Part shown: positions 31,930 through 43,340 of the stretch, in pieces
Position numbering within the stretch: position 1 is the first letter of the stretch
Layout of the letters: every line of letters starts with the position of its first letter
Assembly: GCA_022539475.1 (NCBI GenBank)
Contig: VCMS01000065.1
Coordinates: 310,001 to 374,000, forward strand
Direction of reading: 5' to 3'
Length of the DNA: 64,000 bases
From: Gracilaria domingensis
Taxonomy: Eukaryota; Rhodophyta; Florideophyceae; Gracilariales; Gracilariaceae
Notes under the pieces: generated by a model
Seen by the model: only the letters and a program-made list of their open reading frames with translations
Database searches by the model: none
What the model was told of the DNA's origin: nothing
Translations under genes and position numbers: made by a program

Positions 31930-32500
31930 AATCATTTCTTTTCCGGACTCTAGATAGTGCGACGTACAGCTGTCTGGCTCAAAAGAAGTTTGATGGCACA
32001 TCCTCTGTCATTCGAGACAAAGTTTGACCCTGTGCCTTGTGAACCGTTGCAGTAAATGGGAGTCGAATCGGGAACTGTCTTCGTATCATACTCACATCTG
32101 CAAGCTTGAACTGAAAGTCGATGCGGTGTAGCAACTGACTGTCCACCACAGCACCAGCTTCGTCGTATCTCGCGACCCGAATTGTTCTACTTCCTATTTT
32201 CGTAAGGATGAAGAGCTTTCGGTTAACCAAATGTGGGTGTAGCATGTTTCGCATGATCATGACAGGAACACACAGCTTAAGATGAAGCCTACGATGTAGA
32301 ACGCTGGTTGGAGCGAAGTTATACGATAGCTCCGAGACAATATTGTCCGAAAAATCACTGTCTGCATCAACTCCTCGATAATTTCGTACTCTTTTTGCAG
32401 ATAACAGAGTCATTCGCGGCCCTGGAAGGTAGATCAGAGCAGTTTTGTTGTGCTCATCTACCTTTTCTTCGTAGATGAGATCAGCATATTGTTGAGACAA
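31930..32500 (-). pseudogene. PIF1/Helitron-type helicase C-terminal remnant
   Basis: Minus-strand sequence shows the terminal helicase motifs typical of Helitron and PIF1 proteins: LHLKLCVPVMIMRNM, then FPIRLPFTATVHKAQGQTL, and last LYVALSRVRKRNDLL. An in-frame TGA just before the last motif interrupts the frame. The N-terminal helicase motifs and any Rep domain are absent, so the copy is truncated. A Helitron origin is more likely than a cellular PIF1 gene because of the VPVMxxRN variant and the repeat-rich setting. No Helitron end hairpin was found. Confidence 0.75.
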
Positions 32501-34090
32501 ACATCTTTTTCTCGCCAGATTTCAGCGATTTCCATATGTATTTGTATCTTCGTCTATCATAGATCCAGTAGACTGCAACTCTAGAGCAGAGATGAATGGA
32601 AATGTATTCCGGGCAATGTTCTGAATTTTAACATGAAAATTACTTGGCGAACTTTTGTTTGTGGTGTTGCTTTTGCACACGTGTGAGTTGGTGCAACTGC
32701 ATACGTCTGCAAATGCTACATCCCAGCAGCAGCAGCAGCAACAGTAGCAGCCAATCAGTGACGAGCTTTGCTGCTGTTGTTGCTGAAAAATTGCATAATG
32801 GAGCGAATTGCTCGTCGTTAAGCGTAATGAGCAGCGCTGACGGGGTCGCCGGCGCTGGTTTTTGCGCGCGAGCGCCCGGAGAGCACGCAGCCCTGGGCGC
32901 TTGTACCAAATTCAATCCTGAGGACATCTCCACCAATGACGACAAAAGTGTAAAACGAAAACGTATTTCGGAGATTTTTTCGGATACGACCATTTCGCTT
33001 CTCCACCGGGGCATGGTCGACTCCAGCGACAACGACAAACGTGTTCGGATCCGCCAAAACTCTCGATATAACATCATTATTGGCGAGATTTCTGGCGGCA
33101 ACGACATATCGTGTCGAGCCAATCAGCTGCCGCCATGACCGAGCAGTACCTCAAGCACCTTTCGCTTTTTTTCCACTATTCTCCTCTTCGAAGTCGCTGC
33201 CGTCCTCCTCTGCTCTGGGCACCATCTCCGCCCGTCACCCTGTTTCACATTCGGAGAGTCATCATTCTAACCGAAGATCTCTCCAGTGCTTTTGTTGGTG
33301 CTCGTCGGTGCAGCGCACAATCAACATGGCGGAAAGAAGGCACTTGAGACACTACCACAGTACTACTCCCGTGATTGCGAGTACCCGTACACTCGCTTTC
33401 TCTACGCAATTGCTCTCTCTCTCTCACCTGAATACCAACCTTTCTACTTTTGGGGTCCGTTGAGCTTCTCCTCGGGAAAACTGCTTTGCCTCTCGTTGTC
33501 GAGTAACCTTTCTTCAGTGTCCAAAGAGAGCTTCAATTTTGCGACACGCTTATAATCTACGCTACAGTCTTGTCTAACCCGAATTGTTTCCACGCGAAGT
33601 ACTGATCATTTTAGGTGACTTATACTGTCTGTTTTGTATCTCATCCACTCTCCAATGACAAATATCGAACACAGCAGTGCACTCCTACCGGTATTACAGG
33701 CTTTTCTTTCTTGTGGCACTTGCACATTTCTTCCCGCAATTTGTGCGCCCCGTCGCTGCCGATACTATGCACTGTCGTGCTCTACTATACCTACTGCTGC
33801 GGAGCTGTTATGCACTCTTTGGTCGTTCTTTGTGTCGTTTCGTCTTTCCCAACCACAAGAAACCCCGTGTACCAACTGCTTTTCTTACTTCCTGCTACGC
33901 GCACTTCCATGTGCTTCTGCATCGAGCTGTTGCGCCCCCCACTCCCCACGCTGGTACTGCCAGCACCGCTTCTTTTTCTTATTCGTTTGACTGGTTGGGA
34001 GGTGCGCTTGGTCCCGTGTTTGTGCTGTTTGACCCGAGTAAAGCGGAAATATTGTTAGTTTCGTAGCCTCTCAGCGTTATTTTCACACGT
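32501..34090. other. Unassigned region with overlapping open frames
   Basis: The plus frame 32644-33138 (164 codons, poly-Ser near the start) overlaps a minus frame of equal length, and neither is recognisable. CAG/CAA triplets at 32727-32752 form a short microsatellite. Open frames at 33600-34060 are pyrimidine-rich and unconvincing. Confidence 0.3.
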
Positions 34091-35106
34091 ATGAACCAGG
34101 ACAATAGAACCGCCAGGGCTCCAAATCTGCCACCGACAACCTCAGAACCATGTGATGGTCCGTCCCAGAAAAAAGATAAGCTGCGACATGAGCCACAGGG
34201 GAGAAGTAGCCGAGGGAAACAGCCGCAGTGGCGAGATTTGGATACTTTGGCAGCTCCAAGGGCAACATTGAGGCTACCGGACGCTTCGATAAATAGCTCC
34301 AAACAAAAAGGGGTACACTGGCATTCCCAGTTGAAGCGTGATTTAGGTCATTTGTTTGGTGTGATGATTCCGACATATCCCGAGTTAAACGATAGGCAAA
34401 AGATGGACGTCTGGAAGAGTAGGTCGTTAGCGTCGGGGATCAAGGGCAGAAGTGCGTAGCTATTTGCAGAAAGTTACGAGTGTGTTCTCGGCTTGTGGAA
34501 GCTCATCCGTTTACTGGAAATCCAACGGATGCTGACAAAATGCGATGTGCTGTAGGATTGTACAACAACCTCATCAAAGTCTCTAATTTCTATGATTTAT
34601 TTAGGTACCCAAAGCTTATCATTGGGAAACCGTTTCCCTTCCATAGGGCATTCGGATGGTTAGGAAAGGAGACAATGGAACTTGATCCTGTCCCGTATGA
34701 TGGCCACGGAAATGCAGAGTGTGATCTATCGGTGACGGAAACGGATAAGGAGGAAGCTGGGAGGCAAGATGTTATGGTTGTGACAACTAATGGCGACGAT
34801 AAAGTAGAGCGGTCACCGGGTCAGGGAAACTCAAGAAAGAGACCACTTGGCGTCAAAGCAGCCAAATAAGAAAAGAAAGCAAAGAAAGAGGCAGATAAGG
34901 AAGACCTGGGACTACAAGAGGCGTTGCAGTCGTTGACAAAAGGATTTGCACAGGCTATTAGTGCCTCGATTAAAGCTGAATACTGGCGAGCAATAGTTAA
35001 TAAAGAACAGTCTGACCGCAACTACGGGCTGCTCAAGGAGACTGACGAACTCGAGGCTGTGCCAGTATTGTTTAATGACGACGATGAAGACAGCAGTGTG
35101 AGATAG
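34091..35106 (+). pseudogene. Broken coding region of unknown family
   Basis: Three successive frames look like one protein. The segment 34091-34459 contains LKRDLGHLFGVMIPTYPEL. It is followed by a frameshift near 34455-34490. The segment 34480-35106 contains NLIKVSNFYDLFRYPKLI and FHRAFGWLGKE, and a Lys/Glu-rich coiled-coil-like end. A single TAA at 34867 interrupts the last part. The composition suggests a DNA-binding accessory protein of a mobile element, but I recognise no domain. Confidence 0.4.
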
Positions 35107-36507
35107 TGCGCGCAAGCGATTACTCAAGTGAATGTCCGGGAACGGTGGTGTGGGTATGCGGCACACGGGGTGTAAGGCCGTGTGAGCTGCCAAATCGGAA
35201 AAGACGGTCGCTGAATATGCGGAGTAGTCCACGGCACTCTGTGGTGAAACCGAGTACGGAGACACGCACAGCCCAAAAAGGTACCACGGGCCTAGCCAGA
35301 GAGACGCTGAAAGGGTAATGATATCGCTGCAGAACAGCCTGTGCAGGTCTTGGAAAAGCTGAGTTCCTACTACGACTTAGGATCCATGCCACGAGAAACA
35401 ATACGAAGAACGTGGTAGGAAGCACCTTGGCTTACTGTCCTAGACGCTAGTGTGGAGCAAAACCTTGCGCTAGACGCGATGGGGAATCTCCACTAGGATG
35501 TCCGAGTCCTACTCCCTGGATGGGATAGAAACAGCGGTAGAACCCTCTGTCCGTGCTCGAGTCGCGAGACAAGCCGGTTGTAAGACCGGAGAAGGTGACT
35601 GGATATACCTACAGAGCTCAGATGCAAAGAAAGGTGTAGATCCAGAGGTGGAGTGTGATCCGAACCTGGAGAGATGGAGACAAAGGGGACCGTGTCAACG
35701 GGGGAAAGCTCACGGTGCAACCCACCGGAGCGGAGCTACGGACCGTGCCAACCGGAGGGAATAGGTCCGATAGCGGAGCGACGCACAAACGCGTGCCAAA
35801 AATATACCCAATACTGGGGCGGAAGCAATATCTGAACCAGGTGAACCGGTGACAACAACAATCACGAAAGTAAACAACAAAATACAATGACAACAACAAT
35901 GGACCGATACAACGGTAGATATAACAAAGATTCCAGAGATGGCAAGATGCAAGCTTCCTAAGTGACCCTGAGGGGTAGTAGCGCCGAAACCAATCGTGGT
36001 TACTCTCCGAGGGGAGTGGTAAACCTACGTAGGCAGCTGTCTACTATAGCCTGGTCCTCAACAGGACGCGACTCAGTTGTCCATTTACTTGGAGGCTCCA
36101 GGGTGAGATCACCCGAGCATATATACTATTACTACTACGGTATCTACAATGCACACCTCCCGAGGGTCATACACGTGGACGAACCACGGTCAGGGTGCAG
36201 GGTATTCCCCAACGGGCGTGGCACAAATATCTAACTAGCCAGCTCCACCACGTGGCCTACTATCACACCTACCAGGCACTTCCCATGCAGGGTCCACCTA
36301 TTAAGGGTCCAACCAAACCATCCCAGCAATACCCAAAATTAAAGGGAGTTCTCATAACTTAGCCACGTCACCGGCCATCGGTACCATCTCATTATGAGAA
36401 CCGTGATGCATCCGATAGCGGAAAGGCGTTGCTCCACATCTTCCCCTCCTTAGGTTCGAGGGCGAGCGCGAGCGCAACGGCGAAGTACCGACATCGGGAG
36501 TATAAAT
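35107..36507. other. Leader-like region before the 36.5-kb coding remnant
   Basis: GC-balanced DNA with short unrecognised frames (for example 35498-35764). A TATAAAT box lies at about 36501, immediately before the ATG at 36508. No LTR, tRNA-primer site or ribozyme core could be identified. Confidence 0.35.
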
Positions 36508-38564
36508 ATGACGTCCCCTCAGGATTCTGCCGAGCACTTGGTTCTTCCACGCAAGCGGCTTTCGCCTCCGACTTCGGATACAACTCCTCCTTCTCCTCCG
36601 ATACCCCGGCGTTCGCTGCCAGTGCCTACTGATCCTTCTTCTTCTTTGACAGGAATGAATCCGAACCCATTCCATACCAACCCGCTCCCGGGGAACTCGT
36701 CGTCAGCTCCGCAAGCGGCGTCTGAGGTGCCCTCGGGCAGTGCGTCGCAACAAGGACATCCTCCTCAAGGCCCCTCCCAATACTTCGGTAGGTTTCAGTC
36801 AGCTCCTCTCCCTCAAGGGAATCCGTACGGTGGTCCGTTCAATCAACCCTACGCGAGGTACAACCATCTCGGGTTCTTCCCTTCTCAGGCGCAAGCTCCG
36901 GTCCCGCAAGCGGTGGCTCCTTTCAGCTTCTACAACGCGTATCCCCATCCGGGTGCTCCTCTTTTGATGCCTCCGGCTCCTCCAGTTGCTCCTACACAGC
37001 AGGCTTTCGATCCTAACGCTATTTCTTGGAATGCCGAGCAGGCTGTCCCGTTGACGGTGAACCCCCGTGGGTGGATTAGTCGTTAGTCCCTCGTGAATCG
37101 GGATATACGCCGCGGGGGTCTTATCATCTCCCGCGCGCCGTGGTTCCACCCGACAGCGCTTACCGATGATGCTCTCATCGATTCTTACGCCGTGAACGGA
37201 ATGCTCCCAGGTGGGATCCCCCGAGATGCAGTACGCTCCCGCGAGTGGCGAACCCGCATTGCGGTGGAACCTCACTTGCTCCGATGTGAACGTGGAGAGT
37301 CCCTTGACCAAGCGCGTGGGGAGATGGCTCGTCTGGCTTACTCCAGGGTTGGAAGGTTGCGATATGATCATCCGATTCCGGCAGAATTCGACTTCGACGT
37401 GTCGCACTATCGTACCTACGGGGAGGTTTCATATGGCAACGCGTTGGCGGAGTTTCCGGAAGCGGAGCATCGGTATCACTTTGGTGAAGTGGATCCTCAT
37501 ATTCTCCTGTGGAGTCGTCCCTTGCTGAGGGCAGAGTTCCGATACCTGTCACGGAGTAGGCGTCACAACCGTGATCTCTATGATTTCGAGAGGAGGGTCC
37601 GGTTCGAGCGGAATGCGCGCTCCCGTCGGGGACTTCTGATTCCGTATCCAAATTTGGAGGTTCATCGTTTGCGCTTCGATGCCTTACCGTCCCGATAAGT
37701 GCGCCTTCCATCGTGGTGGAGTCGGGTAGAGGTCCCTGCGGGGTGTTTCGCTGAACTCCCGCCGAGCATCTACTATATCGGCTCGCGGTTGATAGAAAAT
37801 CCCGACTGGGCTATTGGTCGTTGGTACCCGCCGAGTGGGCTGCCCGCGTCGCGGTTCATCTCTTGTGGGATGTGTACGACCATTACCGATTGTGGTATCT
37901 CCCTCCGAATCTCAGATGGCTCCTCCGAAGGATTGATCTCACGACCCCCTTGGGTTCTGAAGCTAACCAGGAAGAAGTTAGGGACTTGTTGGATGTCATT
38001 GACAGCGTCAATTGGGACCGGGTTCCGGTAGCTTGGCAGCCTGATAGGCGACAGCGCTTCCGAGACCGATCACCGGGGCGAATCTCTACCCGTTCCGGGG
38101 TTTGGGTCTACTACGATCCGTGGGAGCGACAGTTCATCTCCGAGGAGCAAGCTTTGGCGATGGCGGCTATGCCCCGCGCGATGCCGGTAGGTCACCCAAT
38201 GGGGTTCGTGTTCCATGAGGATTACGCCGTTCCTTCGGATGTCCCTGATCCAACGTTGGATAATGACGAGGTTGCAGCCGTTGCCGGACGAGCACAGTTG
38301 ACTGGAGTTCCGAATGCGGACCCGAATGCGGCAGTGGTCCCGATGGAGGGCGCGCAATCCACTGCGGAATGGTCTTTGGCCGTTCCCGACGCGCAGCCTG
38401 CGGGATGGACGGGGAGGGCAGCGTCGCTGCGAGCGGATCTCCAGGCCAATGGCGTTCCTATCCCTCCGGGATTGAACACCATTGCGGGGTTAGCTGCACT
38501 CGCTAGCGAGTATCTGACGCAGAACCCCAACGCGGGAGGCGGTGCTTTTTCCACTGGAGGATAG
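36508..38564 (+). pseudogene. Large unrecognised protein, broken by two stops and one frameshift
   Basis: Frame 1 runs 36508-37083 with a Pro/Gln/Ser-rich, gag-like N-terminus. It continues past a TAG (37084) as a basic Arg/Tyr-rich region (37087-37695) and past a TAA (37696) to about 37830. Frame 3 then carries on to 38564 (AARVAVHLLWDVYDHYRLWYLP, ending NAGGGAFSTGG). Continuity of composition and frame shows one original protein of about 680 residues. It matches no family I know. The front resembles retroelement gag proteins but no zinc knuckle is present. It is convergent with the Gypsy pol and so is not part of it. Confidence 0.5.
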
Positions 38565-39921
38565 CGCTCCGTGAGGTCTCACTCTGTTTAGAATAGTTTG
38601 TGGTGGCGTATAATAAAGCCAACTAGTGGCACTTTCTTCTTATCCCCTTCCTAGGGTTTCATCTCGGCAACGAGCTTCTTCATCTTCTTTCCACTTCCTT
38701 CTCCCTCTTCAAAATCCTCATCTTCCTTCCCTTCCATTCCATGACTTAACATTGTAGATATCTTCTTTCCTTTCCAGGCATGTTCTACTTCTCCGTAATA
38801 CGGAAGTTTCTCGATAATTCAGTAATTCTACTACATCTCTCCTATGATACAGAGGATCTCTTCCTACTTCTTTCTCTTCTTCTTCTCTTCTGAGCATCCT
38901 TCTTCGGACTTCTTACCGCACGGCGGGCATGAGTACTGTAAAGCACACCGGTAAGCGGGCTATCCGATCATCGCGTTATCCAATGTTGGAGGCAATGGCG
39001 TCCGAGTACGGCGATGATACCACATCACCTTGGACCTGGGGAGGTGTTCAATTGGCTCCTAAGTGTCCCCGTCAGGGGGATAGCCGTACCAACGGACTCT
39101 ATAGAGTAGTTTCCCTTCGGGGCTTTCCTCGTGTTCAACGATACGATCTACGACGAATTCTTGTGGGTATACGCCATCTTCGGCTTCTTCCTTGTCCTTT
39201 CCCGACATCCGGGAGTGACCATTAGCAAAATCCAAGCGGGGTAGTAGTTCCTTCGGGCTCTGAACCGGTTCTCGGGGCGGGGACGGGTGAACTGTCGTGA
39301 CCTCCAGCCGTCGCGACGGAGTGCGCTAACTCCCGACACGAGCGTCCAATTGCCTCATAAGTGAGCTCAATCGAAAGCTCTCGATCTCTGGATTCCGGCA
39401 AACTTTTTTCTATCCCAGACGGGCGACTAACCGACAAGCAGTAGCGTCCGTGCTGCGGAGCTACTTTCACTTTGGTCGCGGAAGAGCCGTTGGGACGGAG
39501 AAGTGGTGCACAGCACTGCCTGTGCAAGGCGGCGGAACGTCGGGCCACGGCGCGTGACCTGCGGTGCACTCCATTTTCATTGGATAGTAGGGCGCGCGTG
39601 TGCACGCGTGTGCGCCCACGTCCCGTGAACGGTATCTACAGTGTCAGACCCCGGCCGACGGTTGCCAAGCGGCGTGCACGACTCTCCAGCAATGGCGTGC
39701 GATTACAGCGTGTAATCTCAAATCTCCCGCCAGCGGGCTGCGCATGCACACTATCGGCAGTGCCGCTTACCGTGATTACGGGTCCCACGCGTGGTAGCGT
39801 TCCGTGTTCTTCATTACGCCCTCAAGGGGGACTTCTCCACTTCCTTCTTCAGGCTTTCCAGGGTAATCCGCAAGGATTCTTCTCTTCTTTCTCCTCCCGC
39901 TACGGGCTGTTCTCAGGTGGG
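38565..39921. other. Pyrimidine-rich spacer and probable 3' flank/LTR of the Gypsy element
   Basis: CTTCTT-rich DNA (38630-38890) is followed by sequence that should hold the 3' LTR of the minus-strand Gypsy element. A possible LTR start on the minus strand is TGACACTGTAGATACC after GGCCGGGGTC near 39655. The second LTR is not in the window, so this cannot be confirmed by repetition. Confidence 0.35.
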
Positions 39922-42900
39922 CTATACATCGCTCTCCACGTCGCTTCGTACCACAAAGGGGTCTGCAGAGACTGTGCGTTCGCGCGAGCGAGATGCGGCA
40001 CGCTCCAACGACTTGGATTGCAACCCAATGGGGCTACTAACTTTCTTAGCAGCAGCACTCCCAGCAGAGGATTCTTCACTTCTTCTGACGTCCTTCCTCG
40101 CCGAGCTCTCGGATTCGCGTAAAGCAGCACCAACGTGACCAATCCCAGCGAGGGATTCCATCTCGTTCTGAGATTCAGCACCTCGGTCAGGTTCAGCGAA
40201 TGCCGGAGCAACCGGAGCGCGATTTAAACTGTCCTCTGTCTCCTTAGGGTGCGATACGGCTTCCGCATTTTGCGCCAATACCGTAGACGGAGGGCGAATC
40301 TCATGCAACTCAGTAGAGGGTGTAGGTGTAACCCGTGAGAGTCCGGGGTTATCCTTGAGCAACTCTGTTGTTTCAGGCAAGTCAGAAAGACCGCGCTGCG
40401 GGTGGGGCAAAACTGATGGACGGTTTGCTGCAGTACCCGACTGTTCGGTAACTTGATGCGACGATGGACCGTTTCCGGTACCCGGCGCTGCGATAACTTC
40501 CTGTATACGGCTCGGTGTGCGGTATACGCGATCTCGCGATACCCGCTCGTGCTGATTATCGATATCAAGCACGACGGTAGTCTCTTGTACGGATACAACC
40601 CGATAGGGGCCACTGGCGATTGGAGAGAGCTTATGGCGCTTCTCCTTCTCAGGATTGTAGTACTCCTTCCTGAGAAACACATAATCACCAACCCGCAGCT
40701 GCGGTAGCGGCCTACGGATTCGGCTATCGAAATTGCGCTTGTAGGCGAGTTGAGCTTTCTCCATAGAGCGCTTAGCAATAGGCACCATCGTGGTTAACCA
40801 TTTCTTCCACGCTTCGCGGTGTAGCCTCGGTGTCGAGTATTCGTCCATGGTTGGATGTGCCTCAATGGCAAGAGGAGGTGGTCTCCTTGACAGGACTAAC
40901 TCGAAAGGGGACAACGACGTTACCCGATGTACCTGGGTGTTGTATGCGTAGGTAATGGCGTCTGTGTACAAATCCCAAGTCTCGGGGTGTTCCGCAACGT
41001 ATGATCTCAATGCACCAAGAATGGTTCGACTGAATCTCTCGGCCTGACGATTAGTTTGGGGGTGATACGTTGTTGTAAACAGATTCCTAATGTCGAGGAT
41101 GCGACAAACGTCTTGAAAGAATTTCGACGTGAACTGGGAGCCGTTGTCGGAGAATAAGTGTACCGGTGGTCCATAGAAAAAGACCCAGTGGGTAACAAAC
41201 GCCTGAGCCACAGCGGCAGCAGTTATCCGCTTGAGCGGCACAGTCCGTACCAGCTTTGAGAAGCGATCGGTGATTACCAAGAGGTATTGATTCCCATGCG
41301 AGGTTTTGATCAATTCGCCAAGAATGTCAATTGCGACAGACTCTAGCGGCGCCCTTGCCGGGAATAGCTTCAACTTCTTTGAATGCTTCCTCAGCTTGAT
41401 GTCGTTCTTGGCACATTCCTGACAGGATCGACGTACTGCATAGCAGTCGAATGCCATTGCCGGCCAGTAAAAATCCTTTCTCAATGTGAGATACAACTTT
41501 CTTCCTCCCGGATGGGCTCCCAACTTCACATAGTGAGAGAGGTGAAGAACTCGACTCTGTAAGGAGTGCGGCACCACTATTTGTGGGTTCGTTGACACCT
41601 TTCTTATTAGGTAGCCTTGATTATTCACGTGAAAGGGCAAGTGGTATCCACCGTTCAGACGGGCTCGTACCTGTGTACAGAAGGGATCCATCTGCTGTTC
41701 CCGTATCACCTCCTCGAGCGTGATGGGTATAAATGACCCGGTACCCGGTTCAGCGGATTGTGTGACGAGTATATCGTCACAAAAGTCATCCGTCACAATT
41801 TCCATACTCCCCTCGAGGTCACCAACCATAAAACATGGGATGTCGGCGTCCTCGGTAGGATCGGCTTCAGCTGCTGTGCCCAAACGGGAAAGGGCGTCCG
41901 CCTGGAGGTTAAGGGAGCCTTTCTTGTACACTACTTCGAAGTCGAATTCCGACAGTCGGAGTCTCCAACGCATCAGGCGTCCCGACGGTTCGGTGATTTC
42001 CAGCAGCCAGCGAAGGCACTTGTGGTCGGTGTGTACACGAAAGTGGGTTCCCATCAAATATGGTCTGAGTGTCGATAATGCCCAGACTACGGCAAGAAAT
42101 TCCTTCTCAGAAACTGAGTAATTCCGTTCATGGACGTTTAGCGATCTCGACCAGTACCCAATAGGTTGTCGTTCCCCGGTCTCATGGGTTTGAAACAAAG
42201 CGCACCCAACCTGGTTTGCGCTGGCGTCAGTGTCTACCTCATAGGGTAACCCAGGTTTGGGGAGAGCCAGAATTGGCGGGGACGTCACGGCTTCAACCAA
42301 TGCCGCGAACGCGGAGGTCTCTTCACGTCCAAAGGGCTCCAATTCAACAGGTTTTCCTTTCGTAAGGAGCTTGTTCAACGGTGAAGCAATGTCCGCAAAG
42401 TTCGCAACGAAACGTCGGTATACGTTACACAGTCCTAAGAAGGATCGCAGCTCTGTTTGAGTTCTCGGGTATTTCGCCTCTTTCAAGGATTTGACCCGCA
42501 CTTCATCGACTGAAAGCTTTCCGGGACGGATTATGTGACCCAGATACTTAACCGATTCGGTGAAGAACTCGCACTTCTTGAGTTTCAATGTGATCCCTGC
42601 GTCGCGCAGTACTCTCATAACGTCCCGCACATGGGCCAGATGATCATCCAGATTGTTGGAAAAAACGACCATATCGTCCAGATTCACCAAACATGTGGTC
42701 CACTTAAATCGCGCCAGTAGGATATCGACCGCACGCTGGAATGTAGCGGGTGCATTAGTTAACCCAAAGGGCATTCTCCGGAAACGGTATAGGCCTTGAT
42801 GGCATACGAACGCCGTCTTATCTCGGTCTTTCTCCCTGATGGGAACCTGCCAGTATCCCCAGTTAGCGTCAAGGGTGGTGAACACGTTCGCGCTCCCAAG

Positions 42901-43233
42901 AGAATCGATATATTCGTCCATCCGGGGTATCGGATATACATCTTTCACTTTCATCGCATTCAACTTTCGGTAATCGATACAAAATCTCCAAGATCCATCC
43001 GGTTTCGGAACTAGCACTACTGGTGACGCCCAAGGGGATTGAGCGGCTTCAATAACGCCAGCCCGCAACATCTTCTCAACTTGAGACTTCTCTCCCTCCC
43101 GAGCCTTCGGTCCGGCCCGATAGGGGTGTTGCGCAATCGGCCGAGTATTCGGAAGCAAGTCAATGCAATGCTCAGTTACTCCAATCGTTCCTAGATTCCG
43201 TCCCACATGGGAGTGAATTCCCGCAGCATCTCG
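39922..43233 (-). CDS. pol: Ty3/Gypsy retrotransposon pol (RT-RNase H-integrase), 5' part lost in the assembly gap
   Basis: The frame is open from the gap edge at 43233 to the stop at 39922, about 1,100 residues with no lesion. Domains in order are reverse transcriptase (SPVVLVPKPDGSWRFCIDYRKLN, catalytic LVNLDDMVVF), RNase H (YEVDTDASANQVGCALFQ), the integrase zinc finger (H-x-H then CQEC) and the DDE core (VAIDILGEL, LFSDNGSQF, ERFSRTI with its Glu). The GPYRVV module follows. The last 180 or so residues are a low-complexity Pro/Ser/Glu tail with no chromodomain. Gag and protease should lie beyond the 107-N gap. The uninterrupted frame suggests a recently active copy. Confidence 0.95.
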   Translation of the reverse strand, partial: RDAAGIHSHVGRNLGTIGVTEHCIDLLPNTRPIAQHPYRAGPKAREGEKSQVEKMLRAGVIEAAQSPWASPVVLVPKPDGSWRFCIDYRKLNAMKVKDVYPIPRMDEYIDSLGSANVFTTLDANWGYWQVPIREKDRDKTAFVCHQGLYRFRRMPFGLTNAPATFQRAVDILLARFKWTTCLVNLDDMVVFSNNLDDHLAHVRDVMRVLRDAGITLKLKKCEFFTESVKYLGHIIRPGKLSVDEVRVKSLKEAKYPRTQTELRSFLGLCNVYRRFVANFADIASPLNKLLTKGKPVELEPFGREETSAFAALVEAVTSPPILALPKPGLPYEVDTDASANQVGCALFQTHETGERQPIGYWSRSLNVHERNYSVSEKEFLAVVWALSTLRPYLMGTHFRVHTDHKCLRWLLEITEPSGRLMRWRLRLSEFDFEVVYKKGSLNLQADALSRLGTAAEADPTEDADIPCFMVGDLEGSMEIVTDDFCDDILVTQSAEPGTGSFIPITLEEVIREQQMDPFCTQVRARLNGGYHLPFHVNNQGYLIRKVSTNPQIVVPHSLQSRVLHLSHYVKLGAHPGGRKLYLTLRKDFYWPAMAFDCYAVRRSCQECAKNDIKLRKHSKKLKLFPARAPLESVAIDILGELIKTSHGNQYLLVITDRFSKLVRTVPLKRITAAAVAQAFVTHWVFFYGPPVHLFSDNGSQFTSKFFQDVCRILDIRNLFTTTYHPQTNRQAERFSRTILGALRSYVAEHPETWDLYTDAITYAYNTQVHRVTSLSPFELVLSRRPPPLAIEAHPTMDEYSTPRLHREAWKKWLTTMVPIAKRSMEKAQLAYKRNFDSRIRRPLPQLRVGDYVFLRKEYYNPEKEKRHKLSPIASGPYRVVSVQETTVVLDIDNQHERVSRDRVYRTPSRIQEVIAAPGTGNGPSSHQVTEQSGTAANRPSVLPHPQRGLSDLPETTELLKDNPGLSRVTPTPSTELHEIRPPSTVLAQNAEAVSHPKETEDSLNRAPVAPAFAEPDRGAESQNEMESLAGIGHVGAALRESESSARKDVRRSEESSAGSAAAKKVSSPIGLQSKSLERAASRSRERTVSADPFVVRSDVESDV

Positions 43234-43340
43234 NNNNNNNNNNNNNNNNNNNNNNNNNNNNNNNNNNNNNNNNNNNNNNNNNNNNNNNNNNNNNNNNNNN
43301 NNNNNNNNNNNNNNNNNNNNNNNNNNNNNNNNNNNNNNNN
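43234..43340. other. Assembly gap (107 N)
   Basis: Unknown bases. The gap cuts the Gypsy element in its 5' part, and the sequence on the other side does not continue the element recognisably. Confidence 1.

Noticed and set aside
35107-35960. Structured-looking GC-balanced stretch considered as a group I or II intron or ribozyme
   Set aside because: I could not identify a group II domain V, a group I core, or other catalytic signature.
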